DNA of 64,000 nucleotides, taken from contig NZ_CBDCBD010000003.1 of NCBI RefSeq assembly GCF_965214215.1, positions 1-64,000 on the forward strand, given 5' to 3'. Numbering within the stretch: the stretch's first letter is position 1; the number at the start of each line of letters is the position of its first letter. The DNA is from Poriferisodalis sp965214215 (GTDB taxonomy: Bacteria > Actinomycetota > Acidimicrobiia > Acidimicrobiales > Poriferisodalaceae). Below, piece after piece: positions 33,381 through 41,238 of the stretch. Position numbers and translations under genes: made by a program. The notes under the pieces are model-generated. The model made no database searches, was not told the DNA's origin, and saw only the letters and a list, made by a program, of their open reading frames with translations.

Positions 33381-34142
33381 TCAGCGAGGCTCGCGCGCCG
33401 ACAGCGCGGCCTCGCACGCCGCGAGTTGCTCGGCGTCGTTGACACCCATAGCTTCGGCCGGGTCGGGCAGCGTCACCGTCGAGATCGGCTGACCTGCGCG
33501 TGCGAGCAGCCCGATCGCGTCGGTGAGGTAGTACTCGGATGCCGCGTTGGCTTGGCGAAGCTGCGGCAGCGCCGCGCGCAGCTGCGCAACGTCGAAGCAG
33601 TACACACCGGCGTTGATCTCGTTGGTCGCGGCTTGCGCCGCCGAGGCGTCCCGCTGCTCCACGATGTTCACCGTGCCGCCGGTGCGCACGATGCGCCCAT
33701 AGCCGGTCGGATCGTCGAGTCGAGCCGTCAGCAGGCTCGCCGCAGCGTCGCGTTGCCGTCGCGCCGAGATAAGCCGGGACAACGAGGCGCTCCGCAGCAG
33801 GGGCGTGTCGCCAGGAATGACGAGAACATCGCTGGCTGCCGGCCGCTCCCCAAGCGCGGACAGGCCGACACGGGCCGCATCGCCTGTGCCCAGCTGGTCC
33901 GGCTGCGTGGCGAACACGACGCGGTCGGGTTGGGGCGCGCACGCGCCTACCTCGGCTCGCAGCTGAACTGCCCCATGTCCGACGACCATGACGATCGGGC
34001 CGGCATTGATTTCGGCCAAGGCGTCGAGCACACGCAGCACCATGGCGCGGCCGGCAACTGGGTGCAGCGGCTTGGGCAGGTCCGAGTCCATGCGAGTGCC
34101 GGCACCGGCTGCCAGCACGATCGCTGCGCAGGCCGGCTTCAT
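33381..34142 (-). CDS. GlmU-type uridylyltransferase domain only
   Basis: A 253-residue nucleotidyltransferase. The N-terminus AIVLAAGAGTRMDSDLPKPL is the pyrophosphorylase signature of GlmU, with ATQPDQLGTGDAARVGL, PLLRSASL, YGRIVR and NEINAGVYCFD as in GlcNAc-1-phosphate uridylyltransferase. The left-handed beta-helix acetyltransferase half of bifunctional GlmU (another 200 residues of hexapeptides) is missing: a stop follows ACEAALSAREPR, and the 193 bases to prs contain no hexapeptide pattern in any frame. The position next to prs and tRNA-Gln is that of glmU. It should make UDP-GlcNAc only if an acetyltransferase is supplied by another gene. ATG 34142 is chosen over a TTG two codons upstream. 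Confidence 0.85.
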   Translation of the reverse strand: MKPACAAIVLAAGAGTRMDSDLPKPLHPVAGRAMVLRVLDALAEINAGPIVMVVGHGAVQLRAEVGACAPQPDRVVFATQPDQLGTGDAARVGLSALGERPAASDVLVIPGDTPLLRSASLSRLISARRQRDAAASLLTARLDDPTGYGRIVRTGGTVNIVEQRDASAAQAATNEINAGVYCFDVAQLRAALPQLRQANAASEYYLTDAIGLLARAGQPISTVTLPDPAEAMGVNDAEQLAACEAALSAREPR

Positions 34143-34159
34143 TGCCAACGCTGACGTCG

Positions 34160-34234
34160 TGGTTCGGGGAGGAGGACTCGAACCTCCATTGCCGGGACCA
34201 AAACCCGATGTCCTGCCAATTGAACGATCCCCGA
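34160..34234 (-). tRNA. tRNA-Gln (anticodon TTG), CCA encoded
   Basis: The minus strand from 34234 folds as a cloverleaf. The acceptor stem is TCGGGGA/TCCCCGA and the D-arm lies around GTTCAATTGGCAGGAC. The anticodon stem TCGGG/CCCGG carries loop TTTTGGT with anticodon TTG, and the T-arm is GGAGG-TTCGAGT-CCTCC. Discriminator A at 34163 is followed by encoded CCA (34162-34160). It follows glmU's start by 17 bases on the same strand. Confidence 0.95.
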
Positions 34235-34439
34235 TGGCACCTGCCGGACCGGTCGGTTCGGCTCAGGATCGAGCGTAGCGACCGGCTGGAACGCCACCGC
34301 CGAGAATTCGGGTTCAGCCCGCCAGTAGCCGAACGTGTCCGAGGACCGAACGAACACGGCGGCCTGGCACACGCGTCGCGACCTCCAGCTGCGCTGGCTC
34401 GTGGCACGCCGTCGCGAAGGCGCTAGCGTGCGAGCCTTC

Positions 34440-34535
34440 ATGGGATCGCTGGTCAAGAAGCGCCGCAAGCGGATGCGCAAGAAGAAGCACCGCAAGATGT
34501 TGCGGCGCACGCGCTACCAGCGCCGCAACCGCTGA
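34440..34535 (+). CDS. ribosomal protein bS22 (AURKAIP1/COX24 domain microprotein)
   Basis: A 31-residue, very basic protein: MGSLVKKRRKRMRKKKHRK followed by MLRRTRYQRRNR. This is the AURKAIP1/COX24 domain microprotein conserved in actinobacteria and identified as bS22 in mycobacterial small ribosomal subunits. The open frame continues upstream, but the ATG at 34440 matches the known start exactly. It is a monocistronic plus-strand gene between tRNA-Gln and the AbiE-type toxin gene. Confidence 0.92.
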   Translation: MGSLVKKRRKRMRKKKHRKMLRRTRYQRRNR

Positions 34536-34574
34536 CCGAGCAGTCGGCCGCGCTGGGGCGTCGCGCAGTTTCGC

Positions 34575-35615
34575 TCAGCGCCGCGGGTACGCAACGAGCG
34601 GGTTGGCTTCGGGCGGTCGGTTCGGTTCTGACGGGCCGGGGTCGAGGCTGACGGCGAGCCGGATCGCTTCGTTCAGCGGGATCTTCTCGCCCCAGACCAT
34701 GCCGTTGAGAACATCGTCGTAGCCGCCGGCGAGCGCTTCGTATTCATGTGTTGTCGGGTCGAAAGACCGCAACGACGCGAATCCGTCTGGTGGCCGCTTC
34801 GGGTCGTCTGGCGGCAGCCACCACTCGGAGTGATACAGCAGCGCTTTGCTGTCTCGACCGAGGTGTCCTTCGAACCTGTCTTTGTCGCGGGCGACGCAGG
34901 CGAGGTCGTACAGGTCGCGGGCCCGTTCGTTGATGCGCTTCAGATCCCCGGACATGCTTGCCCGCGTCTGGGCGAGCAGCTTGTCCATCGCTGTCGTCCC
35001 GGGACCCAATGTGTCGACTTCGAAGCCGCCGAGTTCAGGGTGGGCTTCAAGCACGTCGTCGTCGCACATGCGTCCCATCATCGACATGACTGTCTCGTGT
35101 TGCGTCCAGACGGGGGCTGCGTCGAGCGGTCTGGACGTCACGTCGACGCGTGCGACCGCCTGCTGATCGCGCAGGAAAGAAGCAAAGCAGTGCGATGGTC
35201 CTTGGTCGGTGACGTTGTGTGCAGCGGAGAGGCTCAGCGCCGTCGTTCTGAATGCCTGCTGGCAAGCCTGCGTGAAATGCTTCGGGGTCGCACGGTCGGA
35301 CAGGCTGAGTGCCAGATCGATGTCCTCGGACCATCTTTGCGTGATTCCCCACGCAGCCGACAGAGAAGTTCCTCCGCCGAACACGAACCGTCCGACTCGG
35401 TTGTCTACATCGGACAGCTCAGGGTTCGGATAAGCGCGATGCACATATCCGCTGCCGACAGCGCGCTGCCATGCCCACAGCGTGCTGATGAGCCAGTAGT
35501 CGCGGATGATCAGAGAGGGTTCGATGCCGTAGACGTCAGCAGAACGGCTCACGACGGCATCGAACAGGTCGCGCCGTTCGATGAGCGGAACTTTCCGAAC
35601 GTCGCCGCACCGCAT
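34575..35615 (-). CDS. AbiEii/AbiGii-type nucleotidyltransferase toxin
   Basis: A 346-residue member of the AbiEii toxin family, nucleotidyltransferases that modify tRNA ends or otherwise block growth in abortive phage defence. Motif I is FGGGTSLSAAW (residues 79-89) with the acidic SEDIDLAL (96-103). The downstream Lys motif TTAMDKLLAQTRA and RARDLYDLACVAR complete the four conserved motifs of the family. The gene lies 13 bases downstream of its likely antitoxin gene, in the usual antitoxin-then-toxin order. Active residues all appear present, so the toxin is probably functional. Confidence 0.88.
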   Translation of the reverse strand: MRCGDVRKVPLIERRDLFDAVVSRSADVYGIEPSLIIRDYWLISTLWAWQRAVGSGYVHRAYPNPELSDVDNRVGRFVFGGGTSLSAAWGITQRWSEDIDLALSLSDRATPKHFTQACQQAFRTTALSLSAAHNVTDQGPSHCFASFLRDQQAVARVDVTSRPLDAAPVWTQHETVMSMMGRMCDDDVLEAHPELGGFEVDTLGPGTTAMDKLLAQTRASMSGDLKRINERARDLYDLACVARDKDRFEGHLGRDSKALLYHSEWWLPPDDPKRPPDGFASLRSFDPTTHEYEALAGGYDDVLNGMVWGEKIPLNEAIRLAVSLDPGPSEPNRPPEANPLVAYPRR

Positions 35616-35628
35616 TTTCAGGCTCGCC

Positions 35629-36348
35629 TCACGGTGCTTGCACTAGATCGGGCAGATCGTCAGAGAGACGGCCGATCACGGCCCCGAACGACATTTCTCC
35701 GCCGCAGCGGCCTGCCCAGCCGCGTTCGGGGGGCTCAGTCTCAGCGGCCCTCAGCAGCATCTCCTTACGGATGGGTTCGCCTTGCTTCATCCATCCGTTG
35801 GCTTCGGTGAGCAGCCACATGGCGTGATCCCAGTTGTGGTAGTCGGCTCTGAGAGCGGACCGGGCTGCCTCGAGCAGATTCGCTTCGTTCCAGTTCAACG
35901 ACTTTCGCCGTGCGTTCGATCTCTCAGTGAAAGTCACCGGCGGGCCGACCGGCAAGACGGGGGGCGTCAGGTTGCGGTACGGCACCGCCAGAATCGTGCG
36001 GTACGGCACCTGCGTCGACCAGCCGATGAGCGAAAGCGCCCCGTAGCTCGCATAGCAGGAACCGGGCGGCCCGATGATCGACTTCGCATCGCTGAGCAGC
36101 AGAGGCATCGATCCGTAACTGGCATCAGCCGGCGGCGGCCGGCGCCAGTAGATACCTCGCGCAGCTCTGCCGATGATCGGCCAGGCGGCTGCCATGAGGC
36201 GACTGAGAACGTTCTTCGTGACATGTCTCGGGCCTGGCACAGCGCCTGAGCGGAACCATGTGCCGGCCGGCAGTTCCTCGATCCATCCACGGGCGGCAGC
36301 GGACATGCTCGGCCGTGAACCAGCCACAGAAACCGCCGCCGCCGACAT
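35629..36348 (-). CDS. AbiEi-like antitoxin/winged-helix protein (DUF6088-like)
   Basis: A 239-residue protein with an N-terminal winged-helix-like part (GTWFRSGAVPGPRHVTKNVL, GRAARGIYWRRPP). A middle domain, CYASYGALSLIGWSTQVPYR, has the AYGA.ALG.S.Q.P pattern found in AbiEi and DUF6088 antitoxins. It precedes the AbiEii-type toxin gene by 13 bases. By analogy with AbiE (type IV) systems, it would repress the operon through inverted repeats and counter the toxin. Such repeats are present just upstream of the start. Confidence 0.75.
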   Translation of the reverse strand: MSAAAVSVAGSRPSMSAAARGWIEELPAGTWFRSGAVPGPRHVTKNVLSRLMAAAWPIIGRAARGIYWRRPPPADASYGSMPLLLSDAKSIIGPPGSCYASYGALSLIGWSTQVPYRTILAVPYRNLTPPVLPVGPPVTFTERSNARRKSLNWNEANLLEAARSALRADYHNWDHAMWLLTEANGWMKQGEPIRKEMLLRAAETEPPERGWAGRCGGEMSFGAVIGRLSDDLPDLVQAP

Positions 36349-36354
36349 GTAGCA

Positions 36355-36383
36355 ATGGTACCATCTGAACGCTCAGACGTTCA
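36355..36383. promoter_or_regulatory. inverted repeats upstream of the AbiE-type operon
   Basis: ATGGTACCAT (36355-36364) is a perfect 10-bp palindrome. Two bases on, TGAACG-N6-CGTTCA (36366-36383) is a perfect 6-bp inverted repeat. Both are within 36 bases of the antitoxin ATG at 36348, where an autorepressor would act. AbiEi proteins are known to bind inverted repeats at their own promoter. Confidence 0.55.
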
Positions 36384-36417
36384 ATCCGCCGAACCCAGCG
36401 ACACCGGTGGATCTGGG

Positions 36418-37335
36418 CTAAAGCCGGCCAATGGCGCGCGCCTCGGTGGTGCAGGCACCGTCGCGCGATGGCAAGCCCAGGCGTGCACCGAAGCGTGGCA
36501 TGACGAACCATGTGCCGCCGCTGCCGGCTAGCTGCGGCGTGCGACCGCTGGCGGCAGCGAGCCCATCGCGCCAGGCGGCGAGCTCGGGATAGGCGGCCAG
36601 CGCTGCAGGCTCGAGGTCGTTCGAGTTCTGGCCAGCCGGTCCGCCCAGTTCATCCCATGCGCCGTACACCGTGGCGGTGTCCACGCCGATCGGCGGCGTC
36701 CACAGCACGAAGGACTGGTCGCGGAACGGGAGCGGCTCGATGAACTCGCCTATGCCCGTGACGTGGGCACGACCGCCGACGAGGCAGAAGGCCACGTCCG
36801 CGCCCAGCGACGCTGCCTGACGCGGAGTGACGAGCGCGGGCTCGCCAGCATCAATCGACGGGTCCGCAGACTCGTTCGGTTGCACAGATGACGGGCTGCC
36901 GGCTGCTTCAGACATGGCGCTTGGACGCGGACGCTCGCTGGCCGTGAGGCGATTGGCCCAGCGCAGCACTGCCGCGGCGTCAGCCGATCCCCCGCCCAGC
37001 CCGGCACCGGGCGGTATGCGCTTGCGGATCTCGACATGGGCGGTGCGGCCGGCCAGCTTGAGCGCCCCGATGACGAGGTTGGAGCTGTCGGCGGGAATCT
37101 CCCAAGCCGGCAGACCTGCGTCGGCACCTTCGGCGCCGGGCAGCCGCACGACCTCCACGGACGACGCTGAGCTGGGATGCACGATGACTTCGTCGCACAG
37201 GTCCAGCGTCACCATCTCAGCATCGATGAGGTGATAGCCGTCGGCCCGGGTGCTGGTGATGTGCAGCCGCAGCGTCAGCTTGGCCGGCGCCAGCAACCGA
37301 GTCGGTTCAACGTGGGAGGCCGAACGCTCCGCCAC
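36418..37335 (-). CDS. ispE: 4-diphosphocytidyl-2-C-methyl-D-erythritol kinase
   Basis: A 305-residue GHMP kinase of the MEP isoprenoid pathway. The N-terminal substrate motif is LLAPAKLTLRLHITSTRADG, then YHLIDAEMVTLDLCDEV, and the ATP-binding loop is RIPPGAGLGGGSADAAAVLR. The C-terminal part includes VAFCLVGGRAHVTGIGE and GSGGTWFV. The start is taken as GTG 37335, 7 bases after the rsmA stop; this puts a nonconserved 10-residue leader before the domain. Usual family length. Confidence 0.93.
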   Translation of the reverse strand: MAERSASHVEPTRLLAPAKLTLRLHITSTRADGYHLIDAEMVTLDLCDEVIVHPSSASSVEVVRLPGAEGADAGLPAWEIPADSSNLVIGALKLAGRTAHVEIRKRIPPGAGLGGGSADAAAVLRWANRLTASERPRPSAMSEAAGSPSSVQPNESADPSIDAGEPALVTPRQAASLGADVAFCLVGGRAHVTGIGEFIEPLPFRDQSFVLWTPPIGVDTATVYGAWDELGGPAGQNSNDLEPAALAAYPELAAWRDGLAAASGRTPQLAGSGGTWFVMPRFGARLGLPSRDGACTTEARAIGRL

Positions 37336-37342
37336 GGCAGCC

Positions 37343-38239
37343 TCAACCCTGGGTCTGGGCTGCGAGGGACACCTCTGCGAGGCGCGTCCACTGAGTGAGC
37401 CCGAGCTGTTCCGGGCGGTCGGTCGGTTCCACGCCTGCGGCACGGAGTGTCTCGTCAGCGTCGTCAAAGGCACGCCGCAGGGTTCGGCGCAGCATCTGGC
37501 GGCGATGCGCAAACGCGGTGCTGACCAGGCGGTCGATCTCGCTGCGCAGCACCGGATCCATCCCGGGCGCCCGCCGGGTGATGCGCACCAGCGCGGACTC
37601 CACGTCGGGGCGGGGGTAGAAGACCGTGGCGGGCACTGTGCCGGCCAGCTCGGCATCGGCGTGGGTTGCCACTCGCACCGACACCGCTCCGTACGTGCCG
37701 CCCCCCGGGGCCGCCGCAAGTCGCTGGGCCGCCTCCTTCTGGCACATCACCAGCATCTGGGTGACAGCAGGCACATCATCGAGCACCGTGAGCACCAGCG
37801 AGGTGGCGATGTTGTAGGGCAGGTTCGCGACGAGATGCCAGCCTGTCCCTGCCAGCAGGGCGTCCCAGTCCATTCGGCGAGCGTCGGCATGTACCACGGT
37901 GAGGGAGCCATTCCGGTCGCCGGCCACCCCATCGGTCGCTTCGCCGGCCGTTGTGCCGGCCGATTGGCCCGCCACTTCCTGCAGCAACGGCACTAGCCGC
38001 CCGTCGGTTTCTACCGCCACGACCTCGGCGCCGGTCTGGGCCAATGCCAGCGTGAGCGAGCCCAGGCCCGCGCCGATCTCGACGACGCGATCACCTGGCC
38101 CCACGCCCGCCAGTCGGGCAATGCGGCGCACGGTGTTGGGATCGACGACGAAGTTCTGACCCAGGCTGCGGCGCGGCGCCGCGTCGGCCCTGCCCAGCAG
38201 CTCCTTGACCGCGGGCAGGGTCAGCAGCCCGTCAGTCAC
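37343..38239 (-). CDS. rsmA: 16S rRNA dimethyladenosine transferase
   Basis: A 298-residue KsgA/RsmA protein, dimethylating two adjacent adenines near the 3' end of 16S rRNA. It shows RRSLGQNFVVDPNTVRRI, SAM-binding VVEIGAGLGSLTLAL and the catalytic NLPYNIATSL motif. A C-terminal domain (LVSTAFAHRRQMLRRTLRRA) follows. The GTG start overlaps the tatD stop (GTGA, 38236-38239). A short glycine/alanine/threonine insertion (VAGQSAGTTAGEATDG) lies before the DARR motif. Confidence 0.95.
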   Translation of the reverse strand: MTDGLLTLPAVKELLGRADAAPRRSLGQNFVVDPNTVRRIARLAGVGPGDRVVEIGAGLGSLTLALAQTGAEVVAVETDGRLVPLLQEVAGQSAGTTAGEATDGVAGDRNGSLTVVHADARRMDWDALLAGTGWHLVANLPYNIATSLVLTVLDDVPAVTQMLVMCQKEAAQRLAAAPGGGTYGAVSVRVATHADAELAGTVPATVFYPRPDVESALVRITRRAPGMDPVLRSEIDRLVSTAFAHRRQMLRRTLRRAFDDADETLRAAGVEPTDRPEQLGLTQWTRLAEVSLAAQTQG

Positions 38240-39081
38240 GAGGTATCAGCCTCGCCGAGACCGAAGATGCGCACCGCATTTGCGGTGGTCTCTGCGGCCA
38301 CCTGGCTCGCTGGGATGCCGCGCGCGGCAGCGACTGCCTCGCCCACCAAGCGCACCCAGCTCGGACGGTTCTGCTTGCCCCGCATCGGTACCGGCGCCAG
38401 ATATGGCGCGTCGGTCTCAACGAGATAGCGGTCGGCAGGCACGAGCGCTGCGGCGTCGCGGATCTCGCCCGCGTTCCCAAACGAAACGATGCCGCTGAAC
38501 GACACTGATGCGCCCCGTTCGAGGGCCCCGCGCGCCTCGTCGGGCCCGCCGGTGAAGCAGTGGAACACCGTGCCCTCGGGCACGCCCTCGGCGTCGAGCA
38601 CGTCGAAGGTGTCTTCCCAGGCGTCGCGGCTGTGGATGACCAGCGCCAGCCCGTAGCGATGCGCCATGGCGATCTGCGCAGCGAACGCCTCACGCTGGCT
38701 CGCCCGGTCGGAGTGCTCGTAGAAGTAGTCGAGCCCGCACTCCCCGACACCGACGAGCCGAGCGCTGCCGCCAACGCCCGCGTCGCCGCCGCCCAGCGCG
38801 TCGGCGATGAGCCGCTCGAGCACGTCGAGCGTCGCGGGGCCGTCGTCTGCATCGTGGGGGTGCAGCCCGATCGTGGCGGCGACACCTGTCAGCGTTCGGG
38901 CCCGTTCCAGTGCAGCGATGCTGCGCTCGACATCAGTGCCGATGTCCACCAGCCACGCGACGCCGTCTCGGTGGGCCTCCGCGACCAACTCGGCGCCGCC
39001 GTCCCACAGGTGGCAGTGACTGTCGACCCAGACCTCGGCTTGCGGCCCTGCGTTCATCGCCGGTGGCTCATCGCCTGGCAT
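38236..39081 (-). CDS. TatD family metal-dependent DNase
   Basis: A 281-residue amidohydrolase-fold protein. Metal-ligand motifs are VDSHCHLWDG at the N-terminus, GVGECGLDYFYEHSDRASQR, LVIHSRDAW and VFHCFTGGPDEA, ending with YLVETDAPYLAPVPMRGKQN. TatD proteins are Mg-dependent 3'-5' nucleases. The ATG at 39081 shares a base with the metG stop (TGATG), so metG-tatD-rsmA are coupled. Actinobacteria often carry rpf between tatD and rsmA; it is absent here. Confidence 0.93.
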   Translation of the reverse strand: MPGDEPPAMNAGPQAEVWVDSHCHLWDGGAELVAEAHRDGVAWLVDIGTDVERSIAALERARTLTGVAATIGLHPHDADDGPATLDVLERLIADALGGGDAGVGGSARLVGVGECGLDYFYEHSDRASQREAFAAQIAMAHRYGLALVIHSRDAWEDTFDVLDAEGVPEGTVFHCFTGGPDEARGALERGASVSFSGIVSFGNAGEIRDAAALVPADRYLVETDAPYLAPVPMRGKQNRPSWVRLVGEAVAAARGIPASQVAAETTANAVRIFGLGEADTS

Positions 39082-40580
39082 CACTTCAAGCGCGGGTACA
39101 GCGGATTGCCGGTCGACACAGCGAGGCCGCCGGGATAGCCCCCCCACGTAGCGGCCTCGGGCAGGCGCTGATCGGCCAACGAGCCCTCCATGCCGATGCG
39201 CCGCCACACTTCCTCGCAACCCCGCGGTGTCGCCACCGATGCGAGCACCGCCACGATGCGCAGCGCCTCGAGCGCATCGCCGAGCACGGCATCTACCTCG
39301 GGTCCGGGATCTTGCTTCCACGGCTCAGCCCCTTCGAGCATGGCGTTGGTCTCGCGGATGATGCGCCAGGTGGCGACGAGAGCTTCTGAAGGCGCCAGCC
39401 GCTCCCAAGCCTCCGCTGTGTCGGCAAAGCACTCGGCCACCGCGGCGGCCAGCGGGCTGTCGGGGCGGGGCGTCGGACCGATGCCGTCGCACTTTCGAGC
39501 GACCACGGTGGCGACTCGGCTCATGAGGTTGCCCAGATTGTTGGCCAGGTCCGCGTTGTAGCGGGCGACCATCCCCTCATAGGAGAAGTCGCCGTCAGGG
39601 CCGAAGGGCTGATCGTGCAAGAAGTGGTGACGCACGCCGTCGCTGCCGAAGTCGTTCACCAAGTCGCCCGGGGCGATCTGGTTGAGCGCTGATTTCGCCA
39701 TCTTCTCGCCGCCGACCAGCAGGAAGCCATGCACGTGGACTCGGCTGGGCGGCAGCACTCCGGCACTCATCAGCATCGCCGGCCAGTACACACAGTGGAA
39801 GCGCAGGATGTCTTTGCCGATCAGATGCACGCCCGGCCAGCGATGCGCGAACTGAGCGTCGTCGCTGGCGTATCCCGCCGCGGTGATGTAGTTGGTCAGC
39901 GCGTCGAACCAGACGTAGGTGACATGCTCTCGATCCCAAGGAATGGGGATGCCCCAGTCCAGCGATGTGCGGCTGATCGAGAAATCCTGCAAGCCGCCGC
40001 GGATGAATCCCAGCGCTTCGTTGCGCTTGGTCACCGGCACGACGAAGTCGGGATGAGCTTCGTACCAGTCCAGCAGGGGTTTCTCATAGCGGCTGAGCGC
40101 GAAGAAGTAGTTCTCCTCGGTGACATGCTCGGCGGGCCGGCGGTGGATGCGGCAGTTGCCGTCGTCGAGATCGTCGTCGGTGTAATAGGCCTCGCAGCTC
40201 ACGCAGTACAGGCCCTCATAGGTCTGCAGGGTGATGTCGCCGTTGTCGTAACAAGCCTGCAAGAGCTGCTGGACCGCGTGGTGATGTCGGGGCTCGCTGG
40301 TGCGGATGAAGTCGTCGTTGGAGATGTCGAGCTGCCGCCAAGCCTCCTGGAAACGCACCACGGTGCGGTCGGCCCACTCGATGGGCGTGCAGTCGTTTTC
40401 CTGTGCCGCCCGCTGCACCTTGAGACCGTGCTCGTCGGTGCCGGTCAAGAACATCACGTCGTTGCCGCGCAGACGATTCCAGCGGGCGATCGCGTCCGCG
40501 GTGATCGTCGTGTACGCGTGCCCGATGTGTGGGGCGTCGTTCACGTAGTAGATCGGCGTCGTGACGTAGTAGGAAGCCAC
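39081..40580 (-). CDS. metG: methionyl-tRNA synthetase
   Basis: A 499-residue class I synthetase without the C-terminal tRNA-binding domain. HIGH is intact at residues 18-21 (APHIGHAYTT). The connective zinc-type module shows CVSCEAYYTDDDLDDGNC. WFDALTNYITAAGY and the KMSKS loop in the form GGEKMAKSALN (about 290) complete the catalytic core, followed by the anticodon-binding helical domain. It starts the metG-tatD-rsmA-ispE run. Confidence 0.96.
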   Translation of the reverse strand: MASYYVTTPIYYVNDAPHIGHAYTTITADAIARWNRLRGNDVMFLTGTDEHGLKVQRAAQENDCTPIEWADRTVVRFQEAWRQLDISNDDFIRTSEPRHHHAVQQLLQACYDNGDITLQTYEGLYCVSCEAYYTDDDLDDGNCRIHRRPAEHVTEENYFFALSRYEKPLLDWYEAHPDFVVPVTKRNEALGFIRGGLQDFSISRTSLDWGIPIPWDREHVTYVWFDALTNYITAAGYASDDAQFAHRWPGVHLIGKDILRFHCVYWPAMLMSAGVLPPSRVHVHGFLLVGGEKMAKSALNQIAPGDLVNDFGSDGVRHHFLHDQPFGPDGDFSYEGMVARYNADLANNLGNLMSRVATVVARKCDGIGPTPRPDSPLAAAVAECFADTAEAWERLAPSEALVATWRIIRETNAMLEGAEPWKQDPGPEVDAVLGDALEALRIVAVLASVATPRGCEEVWRRIGMEGSLADQRLPEAATWGGYPGGLAVSTGNPLYPRLK

Positions 40581-40672
40581 GCCTGCAGGGTAGTGAGGGG
40601 CAGCAATGCTCCTCGTGGAGTTGACGCAGCAGATCGGGCACAGTCAGGCCCCAGATGCCGCGGCAGCGCCGT

Positions 40673-40969
40673 TCAGATTGCGCCAGGCCGCACTTCAGGT
40701 CGGATGCGCAACGGGCCGGCGAGAGTGACCGCGTCCTTGGCGATAAGCGCCTCCATCGAGCACGGCACGCCGGTAGTGCGCGTCGCCCACTCGGGGGCGT
40801 CAGTCACCATCACATCGACCGCATGGCCTGACACCGCCTGCGCTCGCTGCTGCAGCTCCGCCCGTCGGCCGTAATCGCCCAAGCCGTCGTCGATCGCGAT
40901 CAGATCGATGTCGCCGGGAGTGGCCGTGTCGCCTCTGGCGAGCGACCCAAACAGGAGCACGGTGCCCAC
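40673..40969 (-). CDS. MNT-type minimal nucleotidyltransferase domain, possibly 5'-truncated by a frameshift
   Basis: A 98-residue nucleotidyltransferase of the MNT/KNTase family. The catalytic motif is GSLARGDTATPGDIDLIAID (about residues 8-27), with both aspartates present. MNT proteins often pair with HEPN toxins, but no HEPN gene is adjacent. The GTG at 40969 leaves almost nothing before the motif. A different frame upstream reads GIVDRRLVRISQLLAALR, a plausible N-terminal helix that would join with one extra base near 41000. The gene may therefore be a frameshifted remnant. Confidence 0.65.
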   Translation of the reverse strand: MGTVLLFGSLARGDTATPGDIDLIAIDDGLGDYGRRAELQQRAQAVSGHAVDVMVTDAPEWATRTTGVPCSMEALIAKDAVTLAGPLRIRPEVRPGAI

Positions 40970-41238
40970 ACCGGCGCTGACCAGCCCGTCCGCAGCGCGG
41001 CGAGCAGCTGCGAGATACGGACCAGCCGTCGGTCCACGATACCGAAGCTGTCGGCGTCGCCCGATGGGAGCACAAGTGCAGCGAAGTGCCGCGCAAGTCG
41101 AACGGGCTGCCCACGGGAATCCGGTTCTTTCGTCCTACGCGCACACGCGCAGCAACGAAAAGCACTGAAATTCAGTTTGATGCGTCGGCTCGGGCATCTA
41201 CGGTCAACAGCGCCACCCCTTCGACGAAGGAGCCCGCA

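Noticed and set aside
33202..34407. 401-codon minus-strand open frame covering glmU and tRNA-Gln
   Set aside because: It spans the tRNA and lies in a shifted frame over the glmU-type gene; Arg/Ala/Ser-rich without motifs.
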